From Chromatiaceae bacterium (GTDB taxonomy: Bacteria > Pseudomonadota > Gammaproteobacteria > Chromatiales > Chromatiaceae), in assembly GCA_024235255.1 (NCBI GenBank), contig JACKMT010000006.1, positions 124,001 through 188,000 on the forward strand: a stretch of 64,000 nt of DNA, in the 5' to 3' direction. Positions 26,093 to 35,785 of the stretch are shown piece by piece. The position numbers were made by a program, and so were the translations under genes. The notes beneath the pieces are model-generated. The model worked only from the letters and a program-made list of their open reading frames with translations, was not told the origin of the DNA and made no database searches. The first letter of the stretch is position 1. The number at the start of each line of letters is the position of its first letter.

Positions 26093-27261
26093 ACAAAGAC
26101 AGCTGTATTCCCGTTCCGATCGCGGAAGGTGAAGTTCCGCTGGTGCTGCATATCATTCATGAACTTGGCACCGGCGGGCTGGAAAACGGCTTGATCAATA
26201 TCATAAACAGGACACCGGAGAATCGTTACAGGCATGCCATCGTCTGCCTGACAAAAACAGGATCCTTTGAGAGCCGGTTGACAAAATCCAATGTGGCGGT
26301 AGTTTCGCTTTACCGGCGCAGTGGGCAGGACTTCGGCCTCTATTGGAAACTGTGGAAAATCATCAATCGGATGAAACCTGTGATAGTTCATACGAGAAAT
26401 CTCTCCGCACTGGAAGCCCAGATTCCGGCATTTCTGCAACGGGGGGTAAAGACAGTTCATGGCGTGCATGGCAGAGACGTATTTGACCTGGAAGGGAAGA
26501 ATAAAAAATATAATCTGATGCGGAAGATAATCCGGCCCCTGGTCGGGCGATATATCACAGTAAGCCGGGATTTGAGGGAGTGGCTGATAAGCACTATCGG
26601 AGTACCGCAAGAGCGAGTTGTACAGATCTATAACGGGGTCGACCAGTCCTTGTTTAAGCCTGGCGACAAACCCTGTACGATCGCGCCGGACGGTTTTCTG
26701 ACCGGTGGCTCTGTGGTTGTCGGAACTGTTGGACGCCTGGCTGAAGTGAAGGATCAGGCAACCTTAATCAACGCATTTGCCACTGTGTTGCATTCAACTT
26801 CTCAGGACGCTCTTCCTCCCAAACTGATACTCGTTGGAGATGGACCAATGCGTGGCAGATTGGAGCAGTTGGTTAATACATCGGGTATCAGCGAACACAC
26901 ATGGATAACCGGCGATAGAGATGATATTCCCGATATCCTGAGACTGTTCGATCTCTTTGTTCTCCCTTCGCTGGGGGAGGGGATATCCAACACGATACTG
27001 GAGGCCATGGCCACAGGGCTGCCGATTGTGGCAACCAATGTCGGCGGTACTCCTGAACTGGTTGAGCATGAAATTAACGGCTACCTGGTTCAGTCCGGCG
27101 ATAGCGACCGGATGGGAAGTTATATCGGTCGACTGGTACATTCCAAAGAGCAACGAAAAATCATGGGTCTGGCGAGCCTCGAACGGGTACGGAACCAATT
27201 CGACTGGAATCGTACGGTGGACAGCTATCTGGCGGTTTATGATGAGCTGTTGCATGTCTGA
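26080..27261 (+). CDS. Glycosyltransferase GT4, XrtA-associated TIGR03088-like
   Basis: 393 aa. VLHIIHELGTGGLENGLINI gives the acceptor-side loop; GTVGRLAEVKDQATLI starts the donor domain; PSLGEGISNTILEAMATGLP is the donor-binding E-x7-E element. Overlaps the preceding glycosyltransferase by 13 bp, so both are probably made together. Sugar specificity cannot be assigned. Confidence 0.92.
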   Translation: MANLNKDSCIPVPIAEGEVPLVLHIIHELGTGGLENGLINIINRTPENRYRHAIVCLTKTGSFESRLTKSNVAVVSLYRRSGQDFGLYWKLWKIINRMKPVIVHTRNLSALEAQIPAFLQRGVKTVHGVHGRDVFDLEGKNKKYNLMRKIIRPLVGRYITVSRDLREWLISTIGVPQERVVQIYNGVDQSLFKPGDKPCTIAPDGFLTGGSVVVGTVGRLAEVKDQATLINAFATVLHSTSQDALPPKLILVGDGPMRGRLEQLVNTSGISEHTWITGDRDDIPDILRLFDLFVLPSLGEGISNTILEAMATGLPIVATNVGGTPELVEHEINGYLVQSGDSDRMGSYIGRLVHSKEQRKIMGLASLERVRNQFDWNRTVDSYLAVYDELLHV

Positions 27262-27349
27262 TTAGATGGATATTTGACCTCGGAAGACATATCAGATTCG
27301 ATAATGATTCAGAGTATCCCGAAATTAATTTGGATTATTGATAATTAAT

Positions 27350-29245
27350 ATGTGCGGCATAACCGGAGTATTCGACATTAAAGGCAAACGGGAGATTTCA
27401 AGAGAGCTCCTGTCCCGAATGAATGAAACCCAATTTCATCGTGGACCGGACGAGGGCGGAGTGCACGTTGAACCCGGCCTTGGCTTTGGCCATAGAAGGC
27501 TCTCGATCATCGATCTTTCAAGTGGGCAGCAGCCGCTTTTCAATGAGGATGGAACGGTTGTCGTTACCTATAACGGCGAGATTTACAACTTTCCCGAGCT
27601 TACCGACGAATTAAAGCGGCTGGGCCACGTCTTCCGTACCCATTGTGATACCGAAGTTATCGTCCACGCTTGGGAACAGTGGGGGAAATCCTGCGTCGAT
27701 CGGTTTCGCGGGATGTTCGCGTTTGCAGTCTGGGACCGTAATCAGGAGACCCTGTTTCTTGCGCGTGATCGTTTGGGCATCAAGCCGCTCTATTACGCAA
27801 CACTGGCTGATGGAACTTTCATCTTCGGATCCGAATTGAAATCGCTGATAGCGCACCCGGATCTGCCGCGAGAGATCGATCCCAGCGCGGTAGAGGAGTA
27901 TTTTGCCTTTGGCTACATACCTGAGCCGAGAACTATCTATAAGCAAGTATACAAGTTGTCTCCTGGGTTTCGTCTGGTCCTTCGTCGGGGACAAGCGCAG
28001 TTTTTACCGGAACAGTATTGGGATGTCTCATTCGCAACACAGATGCCGTTAAATGAACAACAGGTGCAGGCGGAACTGATAGAACGACTTAAGGAGGCAG
28101 TAAAGATCCGCATGATTGCCGAAGTTCCACTGGGAGCCTTTCTCTCTGGTGGTGTCGATTCAAGTGCGGTAGTGGCCGCCATGGCAGGGATATCCAACGA
28201 TCCCGTCAATACCTGTTCCATCTCTTTCGGTGATCCCAACTTCAATGAATCGCAATATGCTGCCAGGGTCGCTGAACAATATGGCACAGCCCACCGCGTA
28301 GAACAGGTTGATCCGAATGATTTTGACCTGATCGATCATCTCGCCGACCTTTATGACGAGCCATATGCTGACAGCTCAGCGCTGCCGACTTATCGCGTCT
28401 GTGAGTTGGCAAAAAAGCAGGTTACCGTCGTACTTTCCGGAGATGGAGGTGATGAGAACCTGGCTGGTTATCGCCGCTACCGTTGGCACACCTACGAAGA
28501 GCGCATGCGTTCTATGTTACCGTTAAGCATCAGACGTCCCCTGTTTGGATTTCTTGGTGCAGCCTATCCTAAAGCCGATTGGGCACCCAAGGTATTCAGG
28601 GCCAAGTCAACCCTCGAGGCAATGGCCAGAGATTCGGCGGAGGGGTATCTGCACAGTGTTTCGATCCTATCCAACCAGATGCGAAGTTCGCTTTTTTCCG
28701 CTGATTTAAAGCGCGATCTTCAAGGTTACCGGGCAATCGAAGTGTTCAGGCGTTATGCTCGGCAGGCGCCGACAGATCATCCCCTTTCGCTAGTCCAATA
28801 CCTGGATATGAAAACTTATCTTCCCGGTGACATTCTGACCAAGGTTGACCGAGCCAGTATGGCACATGCCTTGGAAGTAAGGGTGCCCATTCTCGATCAC
28901 AAACTTGTCGACTGGATCTCCACGTTGCCACCAGAGTTAAAGCTGAGAGGCAGGGAAGGGAAGTATATCTTTAAAAAAGCACTTGAATCTTATCTGCCTA
29001 AAGAAATTTTATACCGGCCCAAGATGGGGTTCTCGATACCATTGGCGAGTTGGTTTAGAGGACCCCTGAAGCAGCGCGTCAGAGATAGTATTCTGGGCGA
29101 GACAATGAGTGGTTCTGGTTTATTTGAAAGGAGCTACCTGGAAACCCTGGTGAATCAACATCAGTCAGGTCGTCGGGATTATAGCGCGAGTATCTGGACG
29201 CTGATGATGTTCGACGCTTTCCTAAGAAAAAGTGAGTCAACATGA
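27350..29245 (+). CDS. XrtA-system amidotransferase (asparagine-synthase-like)
   Basis: 631 aa from ATG 27350, chosen because MCGITGVFD puts the nucleophilic Cys at position 2 as in all Ntn glutaminases; the frame extends to a TTG at 27338. Glutaminase domain about 1-210 (FGHRRLSIIDLS, YNGEIYNF); synthetase domain about 240-600 with PP-loop AFLSGGVDSSAV and VVLSGDGGDENLAGYRRYRW. Probably amidates a carboxyl group of a sugar or peptide-like substituent in the polymer. Standard member of the exosortase locus. Confidence 0.93.
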   Translation: MCGITGVFDIKGKREISRELLSRMNETQFHRGPDEGGVHVEPGLGFGHRRLSIIDLSSGQQPLFNEDGTVVVTYNGEIYNFPELTDELKRLGHVFRTHCDTEVIVHAWEQWGKSCVDRFRGMFAFAVWDRNQETLFLARDRLGIKPLYYATLADGTFIFGSELKSLIAHPDLPREIDPSAVEEYFAFGYIPEPRTIYKQVYKLSPGFRLVLRRGQAQFLPEQYWDVSFATQMPLNEQQVQAELIERLKEAVKIRMIAEVPLGAFLSGGVDSSAVVAAMAGISNDPVNTCSISFGDPNFNESQYAARVAEQYGTAHRVEQVDPNDFDLIDHLADLYDEPYADSSALPTYRVCELAKKQVTVVLSGDGGDENLAGYRRYRWHTYEERMRSMLPLSIRRPLFGFLGAAYPKADWAPKVFRAKSTLEAMARDSAEGYLHSVSILSNQMRSSLFSADLKRDLQGYRAIEVFRRYARQAPTDHPLSLVQYLDMKTYLPGDILTKVDRASMAHALEVRVPILDHKLVDWISTLPPELKLRGREGKYIFKKALESYLPKEILYRPKMGFSIPLASWFRGPLKQRVRDSILGETMSGSGLFERSYLETLVNQHQSGRRDYSASIWTLMMFDAFLRKSEST

Positions 29246-29291
29246 ATATCCGATCATTGAGCTTTCGTCGTTTCGCAGATGTACAGAACTG

Positions 29292-30494
29292 ATGAAAATT
29301 CTACACATTCTGGACCACTCTATCCCGCTGCACAGTGGTTACACATTTCGTACCAAGGCGATCCTTGAGCAGCAGAGAATCAATGGCTGGGAGACGGTTC
29401 ATGTCACAAGCATAAAACACACTGCTGCTTCACCAGACGAAGAGACGGTCGATGGTTTGCACTTTTACCGTACTCACGCTGTCGGGAGTTTTGTTGGCAA
29501 GCTGCCGGTTATCAACCAGATAAGCGTTGTGTCGACCTTGTCGAGACGCATCGACCAGGTTATTCGAAGGGAAAAACCCGATATTCTCCATGCACACTCT
29601 CCGAGTCTTAACGGAATGGCGGCGTTAACTGTGGGTAAGAGGCACAATATCCCAGTTGTATATGAATGCCGTGCGTTCTGGGAGGATGCAGCCGTAGACC
29701 ACGGAACCAGTAAGCAGGGTGGGGTACGTTACCGCTTGACCCGGGCGTTGGAGACGCGGGTATTTCGGCAGGCAGACGCTGTAACAACGATCTGTGAAGG
29801 TTTGAAAAGAGATATTTCAGCGCGCGGAATTCCTAGCGATAAGATTACTGTTATTCCCAACGCTGTAGATATCGAGCGTTTTAGCATGAATGGAGTGCGG
29901 AACTCGAATTTGGCGGAGAGACTTGGCTTAAACGGGAAGCTTGTTTTGGGTTTTATCGGCTCTTTCTATGCTTATGAAGGACTGCCCCTGCTGGTTGCAA
30001 CCATGCCGCTGATCCTGAAGCAGCACCCTGATACCCGTTTGCTACTCGTAGGCGGGGGACCACAGGAAGCAGAGATCAAAAACATAGTCGGTGAACTTAA
30101 TCTGCAGAATACTGTAATCTTCACGGGTAGGGTTCCGCATGGTGAAGTGAATGATTACTATAATTTAGTTGATGTTTTTGTCTATCCGCGTCTCCATATG
30201 CGCTTGACGGATCTGGTTACTCCGCTCAAACCGCTTGAAGCCATGGCTCAGGGTAAACTGGTACTCGCTTCGGATGTAGGTGGTCATAGGGAGCTGATTC
30301 GCGACGGTGAAAACGGATGCTTGTTCGAAGCCAATTCAAAGGAGTCTTTGGCGACTACGGCAACCCGCTTAATAGGTCAGCGTGAACGTTGGAAAGAGTT
30401 GCGGCTGAATGGCAGACGATACGTCGAAAAGGAGAGAAACTGGCAACAGAGCGTCTCAAACTACAGCAAAGTATATCAACGATTAGTCAATTAA
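29292..30494 (+). CDS. Glycosyltransferase, exosortase-A-associated TIGR04063-like
   Basis: 400 aa from ATG 29292, giving MKILHILDHSIPLHSGYTFR, the usual family start; a GTG at 29232 would add 20 unsupported residues and overlap the amidotransferase. GT-B fold: HAHSPSLNGMAAL, PNAVDIERFS, GFIGSFYAYEGLPLL starting the donor domain, and YPRLHMRLTDLVTPLKPLEA for donor binding. Third glycosyltransferase of the first block. No clear Shine-Dalgarno. Confidence 0.88.
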   Translation: MKILHILDHSIPLHSGYTFRTKAILEQQRINGWETVHVTSIKHTAASPDEETVDGLHFYRTHAVGSFVGKLPVINQISVVSTLSRRIDQVIRREKPDILHAHSPSLNGMAALTVGKRHNIPVVYECRAFWEDAAVDHGTSKQGGVRYRLTRALETRVFRQADAVTTICEGLKRDISARGIPSDKITVIPNAVDIERFSMNGVRNSNLAERLGLNGKLVLGFIGSFYAYEGLPLLVATMPLILKQHPDTRLLLVGGGPQEAEIKNIVGELNLQNTVIFTGRVPHGEVNDYYNLVDVFVYPRLHMRLTDLVTPLKPLEAMAQGKLVLASDVGGHRELIRDGENGCLFEANSKESLATTATRLIGQRERWKELRLNGRRYVEKERNWQQSVSNYSKVYQRLVN

Positions 30495-30522
30495 TCTGTA
30501 TCTTCGACCAACGGACACTGAC

Positions 30523-31410
30523 ATGCAGATATTAACTGCAGAAGGTAAAAAGGAAACATTGGATCCCCCAAAGCGAGTTCAGGATCGGGAGACGAAGCAA
30601 CAGTGGCTCGTTTGGGTTGTGGCTATACTGCTTGGCGTTTTATTTGCTCCTACTCTGCTCTGGCTTTGGGATCGCTGGACATTGAGTGTATGGAACAATG
30701 GCCATGGCATTCTTATCACGCTGGTAGTTTCATATCTGATCTGGGGTGAGTTGCGCAAGCGGATTGAGCTGCCGAAGAGTTCCAACCCCTGGGGCTTTGC
30801 TATTCTGATTCCGGCTTTGCTGCTCCATATGCTGGATACGGGAATTAACTCTCAACTCCTTGCAGCTGCATCGCTCTTTATTGCACTGCCCGGTCTTTCG
30901 TTACTGTTTTTGGGAACGGAACGCACAAAAACTATCCTGTTTCCGCTTTCCACGTTGTTTCTTACACTGCCGATCCCGCTGTTTTTAACCGAATCGATTC
31001 ATCTGCTCTTGCGTTATATCGCAACGGATAGTGTAGCCTGGCTCCTTCCCTTTTTTGGTGTGCCGGTTTACTCAACGGGTACTTTGCTGCAAATCCCTAA
31101 TGGTTCATTGCAAGTTGCCGATGCCTGCAGCGGTTTTTCAACGTTATACGCAACCATTACCGTGGCAATACTGACCGCCTATTTTTGTCCTGCGGTACAA
31201 CGAAGAGTTCTGGTGCTGCTTATCGCTGTTCCGCTTGCAATTGCTGTCAACATAGTGCGGGTGCTGCTGTTGACTTTGCTCGTGCACTGGGTCGGCCTTG
31301 ATGTTCTGGCGACTTCGGCGCATGAAATTTCAGGATTGGCAACATTTGCCGTGGCATTGCCGATTGTCTTTTGGTTGGGCAATCCTCCTGCAGCTGCGCG
31401 GGAGAAATAA
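30523..31410 (+). CDS. xrtA: Exosortase (XrtA by context)
   Basis: 295 aa integral membrane transpeptidase-like protein with about eight helices. The catalytic triad is visible: Cys202 in QVADACSGF, Arg246 in VNIVRV, His267 in SAHEISG. It cleaves and anchors proteins bearing a PEP-CTERM signal; two such proteins occur in this window (8083 and 47563). The start of the core reads WNNGHGILI rather than the more usual AHGFLI form, so subtype A is assigned from the locus. The EpsI-like region is not fused. Stop and next start share one base (TAATG). Confidence 0.9.
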   Translation: MQILTAEGKKETLDPPKRVQDRETKQQWLVWVVAILLGVLFAPTLLWLWDRWTLSVWNNGHGILITLVVSYLIWGELRKRIELPKSSNPWGFAILIPALLLHMLDTGINSQLLAAASLFIALPGLSLLFLGTERTKTILFPLSTLFLTLPIPLFLTESIHLLLRYIATDSVAWLLPFFGVPVYSTGTLLQIPNGSLQVADACSGFSTLYATITVAILTAYFCPAVQRRVLVLLIAVPLAIAVNIVRVLLLTLLVHWVGLDVLATSAHEISGLATFAVALPIVFWLGNPPAAAREK

Positions 31411-32057
31411 TGGTCTCCTCCCGTTTTAGTCTGATTGTTATATTTCTGCTGTCATTGGCGCTGGTTCCAACGATCATCCATAGCTATATCAAAGCAAAAA
31501 CAGATGACGGCATAACCGTGAGTACGCTCATCCCGATTATCGATGGTTTTTCATCGGAACCCTATACTCGGCACAATGACGCATGGGTCAAAACGATGTT
31601 CGACAGCGAAGATTGGGTTGAACGTGTATATAACGCTCCCGATGGCGTCAACATACGTCTTTTTATGACTCGTTCTTATGATCACAAACGGCTCTATCAT
31701 CATCCAGAGTTAGGGTTATCGCATGGTGGGGATTTCAGATCGATTGGCGTTGTCATGTTCGGTGAGCGGCCAAAAGTACCGGTTCATCTACTTCGCCACA
31801 GCAGCGGGAGTGGACTGGTTGCCTATGCTTTGTTGGCGGATGGAAAGTTTATAGAAAATCCGGTCCTGCATCAGATTAGTGAATCGTTGGTACAGCTTGT
31901 AAGTGCCAGCAGGCAAATGACGCTGTTCTATGTCGCTGATTCCAGTACTTCGAATAGCACGGAGTTCAATCAAACAGCTGCAGCAATGGTTTTGAAAGCG
32001 GCAATCGAGAGTTTCGCTGCAAAAACGAATACCAAAGTAAAGACACTGGATGGGTGA
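31410..32057 (+). CDS. Small exosortase-associated protein, possibly a divergent EpsI
   Basis: 215 aa from ATG 31410, which overlaps the exosortase stop by one base. One N-terminal membrane helix (SLIVIFLLSLALVPTIIHSY, about 6-25), then a periplasmic domain. LYHHPELGLSHGGDFRSIG sits where EpsI proteins have their HSPE.CLPG stretch, which, with the position after the exosortase, suggests a distant EpsI; the Cys of that stretch is absent. Known EpsI proteins accompany or are fused to exosortases and have no settled biochemical role. Treat the name as tentative. Confidence 0.6.
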   Translation: MVSSRFSLIVIFLLSLALVPTIIHSYIKAKTDDGITVSTLIPIIDGFSSEPYTRHNDAWVKTMFDSEDWVERVYNAPDGVNIRLFMTRSYDHKRLYHHPELGLSHGGDFRSIGVVMFGERPKVPVHLLRHSSGSGLVAYALLADGKFIENPVLHQISESLVQLVSASRQMTLFYVADSSTSNSTEFNQTAAAMVLKAAIESFAAKTNTKVKTLDG

Positions 32058-32080
32058 CAGCCAAAATAAGCAGAACTGAT

Positions 32081-34129
32081 TCAGTGGTTGTTGTGCTTTG
32101 AGTTGAGCTGCTGGTTTTTGGTACTCTCTCCGGAAAGGTAGTCCTCCCAGCGGGTTCTTTCCCATAGCTCGATCAATGTCTGGATGCGGGGTTTTAAAGT
32201 TGGGTTTTTCCAGGCCAAGTCAAATTCATCCCAATGGTCGAGATCACTGAAATAGACTCTGCGTGTTCGCAGGTCCAGGATCGTGCGTATTTCCCCATAG
32301 GATACAATGCCAATCAATTGGGGATTGTCCAGTGAACCGACGATTTGCAGAACCGGCTTTTCTTTGTTGTTCCAGTCAGCTTCGTTGAATTGGCCGGTTG
32401 CAAGCTGTACAAGGAGGTTGGCGATATCTATCTGGCCTACAGCGGTGTGAATATCGATCCCCGGCTGATTGATTATTAAGGGAATTCTGGTCTGACTTTG
32501 ATTCAGCGCATGGCCATGTCCCAGAAAGCTATCGTCAAACAGGGACTCCCCGTGGTCTGCAACAATCATGACCAGGGTCTGCTCATAGACGCCAAGTTCC
32601 TTCAGGTGCATGATCATGGAGCCAACGGTTCGATCGGCTACAGCGACAGCGTTCCAGTAGGTTGATTCAAGCCAGCTCTGATTTTCCACCGTTATCTTGG
32701 AACGGGGTATCGGCTGGTCGATGATCAGTGCAGGCATGCCGGGGTGTGAGTATGGAAAGTGGGCTGCCTGCAGGTTGGTGTAGATGAATTGCGGATTATC
32801 CCAGTTCATTTTGGATGTGTGGCTTTTGAATTCCTGAAGGACCCGCTCTTCGCTCAACCTCAGACTGCCCGAGTCTTTACTCGGATATACGCGGTCCTGA
32901 AGTGCCGAACGGGCATCAAACAGATACCGTCCCGGTGCGTTCATGCCTGTCGTGGTTGCGACATCACCAAAAGATTCATCCTGACCTGATATGAACGAGA
33001 GCGAGTATCCGGACTGTTCCAGGAAATCAGCCAAGGCGATCCGGCGATAACCTGACGATAAAGAACGATTGAACAGGGCTGTCAGTGAGGTAACTGTGTA
33101 ACCCGTATGGCTATAGCTGTAATCGATACTACTGCCCTGATTGGCCAGTGCGGTTAGATTCGGTGTAACCGGCTTGTTGTTCAGTGTTACACCAAGTAGA
33201 TCGCTTCGGGTACTTTCGAGTACAACCAGTAAGATATTTTTTTTTGCTTTCGGAATGAGTTGCGTGAGCGGATCAGGTTCTGAGCTTGTCCAGTGAAAAT
33301 CACCTCCGTAACCATCTTCATCGATACCGTTATCGGGTAGATCCAGTGCACCGGGATAGATAACCGGGTCCAGAGGCAGCGGATCGGGTGGAAAGGTGAA
33401 CAATCCATAACCATCCCTGTCGATATCCGTGAGCTGATTTAGCATATTACTGATGAACTCGTAAGAGCTCTTCTTTTCCAGGCCGTAACGCAGAGAAAAG
33501 TCGGAATTGACCAGCCATACAATTGCAACGGTTAGAATAACAGTTGGAGCCACAACCCAGACTTTGAGCCAGTTCATCGCAAACTTGGACTCGGCCATAT
33601 CGACATCAGCCACTTGGCGGACAATATGCAAGCCGATCCAGAAAAGCGCCGAGAGGCTAACGATGGTGATTCCATACATGGTGGCTTCATTGGTGATGTA
33701 GGCGAGCACATCCACAATGTTTCCCCCACCCAGGTTCTGCACGATCAGGAAATTGATGGTGTCATTGAAATAGGCGAGAATCTTGAATTTGACAGCCAGC
33801 CATATACCAATGATAGACAACCCTGAAAATACAAAAAAATAGGCTGCCACGAGGGGTCTTGTCACCCGTCGGTTGGTAAACCAGAACCAAGCTGTGCCCA
33901 AAGTACCTATGAATACCAGATCCATCCATAGACCGAGACCGATGAACGAGACTCGGTCGGTCCAGCTAAGGTACGAATAAGGCTGCAGGAACCCTCCTGT
34001 GAACAGGTCATATTTTCGCTGGAGCAGCAGAAGTTCAAGGATTTGCAGGAAACAAACAACTATCAGAACCGAAGTCAGATGTAATTTCGTTGTGCTGGAC
34101 CACAGTGATTGTTTGCCAAATTTTGACAT
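32081..34129 (-). CDS. Sulfatase/LTA-synthase-fold membrane protein with a degenerate MopE-type metal-binding motif
   Basis: 682 aa on the strand opposite to the rest of the locus. About five membrane helices (roughly 18-38, 62-86, 93-113, 150-170, 188-207). Residues 235-277 read DIDRDGYG...PGALDLPDNGIDEDGYGGD, like the MopE-type DxDGDG...PGAxExxxNGIDEDCDG motif but without its Cys residues. The catalytic domain follows with LVVLESTRSDLLG (E305, T307), and VADHGESLFDDSF with GHGHAL near 530-545. It could be a phosphoglycerol or phosphoethanolamine transferase, or a sulfatase, acting on the polymer; a true sulfatase CxPxR motif is not present at the usual place. Confidence 0.8.
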   Translation of the reverse strand: MSKFGKQSLWSSTTKLHLTSVLIVVCFLQILELLLLQRKYDLFTGGFLQPYSYLSWTDRVSFIGLGLWMDLVFIGTLGTAWFWFTNRRVTRPLVAAYFFVFSGLSIIGIWLAVKFKILAYFNDTINFLIVQNLGGGNIVDVLAYITNEATMYGITIVSLSALFWIGLHIVRQVADVDMAESKFAMNWLKVWVVAPTVILTVAIVWLVNSDFSLRYGLEKKSSYEFISNMLNQLTDIDRDGYGLFTFPPDPLPLDPVIYPGALDLPDNGIDEDGYGGDFHWTSSEPDPLTQLIPKAKKNILLVVLESTRSDLLGVTLNNKPVTPNLTALANQGSSIDYSYSHTGYTVTSLTALFNRSLSSGYRRIALADFLEQSGYSLSFISGQDESFGDVATTTGMNAPGRYLFDARSALQDRVYPSKDSGSLRLSEERVLQEFKSHTSKMNWDNPQFIYTNLQAAHFPYSHPGMPALIIDQPIPRSKITVENQSWLESTYWNAVAVADRTVGSMIMHLKELGVYEQTLVMIVADHGESLFDDSFLGHGHALNQSQTRIPLIINQPGIDIHTAVGQIDIANLLVQLATGQFNEADWNNKEKPVLQIVGSLDNPQLIGIVSYGEIRTILDLRTRRVYFSDLDHWDEFDLAWKNPTLKPRIQTLIELWERTRWEDYLSGESTKNQQLNSKHNNH

Positions 34130-34469
34130 CAGATTAATTTCATTCCGATTTCGTCATTTAGCGTTTCTGTCGGTGGGTGGTTGTGGGAATACACAGTTAG
34201 TCCTTTCTTTTTCTGCAGGGAGGTGCAAAACCTGGGTTTGCGCTGAGGTGCGAAACTCAATACTCTCCTATTATGAATGTTGTATTTTACAGACTCCAGG
34301 GTTTATGAATGGAGTCTTGGAAACTAAAAAAAGCTTGAACGACCTTCAATTTTCTCCCACGACTACGTTAAAAACTGTATATCTCAGATTTATCGGCACC
34401 AGAAATTATTGTTAAAGCAGAGTTATCCTTCTTGTGTTGATTGGATTAAGGAATAGTATCCACAATTGA

Positions 34470-34515
34470 ATGATACATTATCTTGAGCGCCCCATCTTGA
34501 TCACTATGATACATT
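34470..34515 (+). promoter_or_regulatory. Candidate promoter and direct repeat before the second half of the locus
   Basis: In the 438-bp gene-free gap (34130-34567), TTGAGC (34483-34488) and TATGAT (34505-34510) are 16 bp apart, about 57 bp before the next ATG. ATGATACATT occurs twice, at 34470-34479 and 34506-34515, the second overlapping the -10 box, so it may be a regulator site. The rest of the gap is AT-rich and shows no convincing gene. Confidence 0.5.
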
Positions 34516-34567
34516 GAACTGTTCCTCATTCGGTACATCTTCATAAACTCTGTAGACAAAGCGAAAT

Positions 34568-35785
34568 ATGACTCTGAATGAACAGCATCCCAAAATAGTC
34601 GTTTATTCAAGCCTTTTCCCTCACGCCGGCTCACCGACCGCAGGCGTGTTTATTCGCGAGCGTATGTTTCGAGTGGGAAAGGAGTTGCCGATCACGGTTG
34701 TTTCGCCAAAGCCGTGGTTCCCAGGACAAGGGCTTATCCGCTATTTTCGGCCGTATTTCAGACCCTCTGCCCCATGGCGCGATATTCAGGATGAAGTGGA
34801 GATATTTTATCCGCGGTATTTATCGTTTCCGGGGATTTTCAAGCAACTGGATGGCTTGTTCATGGCATTGGGCAGCTATTTCACACTTCGTATGCTCATT
34901 CGGAAACGTGGCTTCAATCTTCTGGATGCACATTTTGCGTATCCTGACGGCTACGCAGCCACACTACTCGGTAAATGGTTGGAAATGCCGGTAAGCATTA
35001 CACTGCGCGGTACCGAGTTGAGACATAGTGCGACTCCGGGGCTCTTGCCAAAATTGAGGTGTGCAATGAAGCGTGCGGACAGACTATTCTCGGTATCAGA
35101 TTCGTTACGTAAGCATGCCATTTCTCTTGGTATTGAACCGGAGAAAATAACAGTCGTCGGAAATGGGGTGGATACAAAGAAGTTCAAACCGATCCCAAAA
35201 AGTGATGCGCGAAGGCAGCTGGGTCTTTCTGATCGAGATAGAGTGCTGATCTCAGTTGGTGGTTTGGTGGAAAGGAAAGGGTTTCACCGGGTGATAGAGG
35301 TGCTGCCTGGTTTACTTAAAGAGTATCCCGATCTGAAATATCTTATTGTCGGTGGTCCCGGTCCAGAAGGGGATTGGAGTGAGCGTCTCCGCCAGCAAGT
35401 AAGCGCTCTCAGGCTTGAGAATGTTGTGATATTTCTGGGAGCAATGCCATCCGAAAGGCTTAAGACTCCTATGTCAGCTGCCGATATTTTCGTTTTAGCA
35501 ACCAGTAATGAAGGATGGGCCAATGTATTCCTTGAAGCGATGGCCTGTGGCTTACCGGTGGTTACCACGGATGTTGGCGGGAACCGGGAAGTGGTTTGTC
35601 GGAATGAGTTGGGTGTCATTTTGCCATTCGGCGACTCCGAAAAGTTGGCAAGCGCACTCTCCAACGCTTTTAGAAGGAGTTGGGATAAAGCGGCAATTCT
35701 CTCCTATGCCGCAGAAAACTCCTGGGATTCCAGGATAACCGTACTAAAAGATGCATTCTCAAAAATCATTGCAGCTGGAAGATAG
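34568..35785 (+). CDS. Glycosyltransferase family 4
   Basis: 405 aa, GT-B fold. VYSSLFPHAGSPTAGVFIRER start, DAHFAYPDGYAATLLG in the acceptor domain, SVGGLVERKGFHRVIEVLP at the start of the donor domain, and ATSNEGWANVFLEAMACGLP as the E-x7-E donor site. First gene after the strand break and behind its own candidate promoter, so it probably heads a second transcript. Its end overlaps the CapK-like gene by 35 bp. Sugar unknown. Confidence 0.9.
   Translation: MTLNEQHPKIVVYSSLFPHAGSPTAGVFIRERMFRVGKELPITVVSPKPWFPGQGLIRYFRPYFRPSAPWRDIQDEVEIFYPRYLSFPGIFKQLDGLFMALGSYFTLRMLIRKRGFNLLDAHFAYPDGYAATLLGKWLEMPVSITLRGTELRHSATPGLLPKLRCAMKRADRLFSVSDSLRKHAISLGIEPEKITVVGNGVDTKKFKPIPKSDARRQLGLSDRDRVLISVGGLVERKGFHRVIEVLPGLLKEYPDLKYLIVGGPGPEGDWSERLRQQVSALRLENVVIFLGAMPSERLKTPMSAADIFVLATSNEGWANVFLEAMACGLPVVTTDVGGNREVVCRNELGVILPFGDSEKLASALSNAFRRSWDKAAILSYAAENSWDSRITVLKDAFSKIIAAGR

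Noticed and set aside
33999..34415. 138-aa plus-strand frame across the start of the sulfatase-fold gene
   Set aside because: Partly antisense to that gene, no recognisable features, unlikely to be coding.
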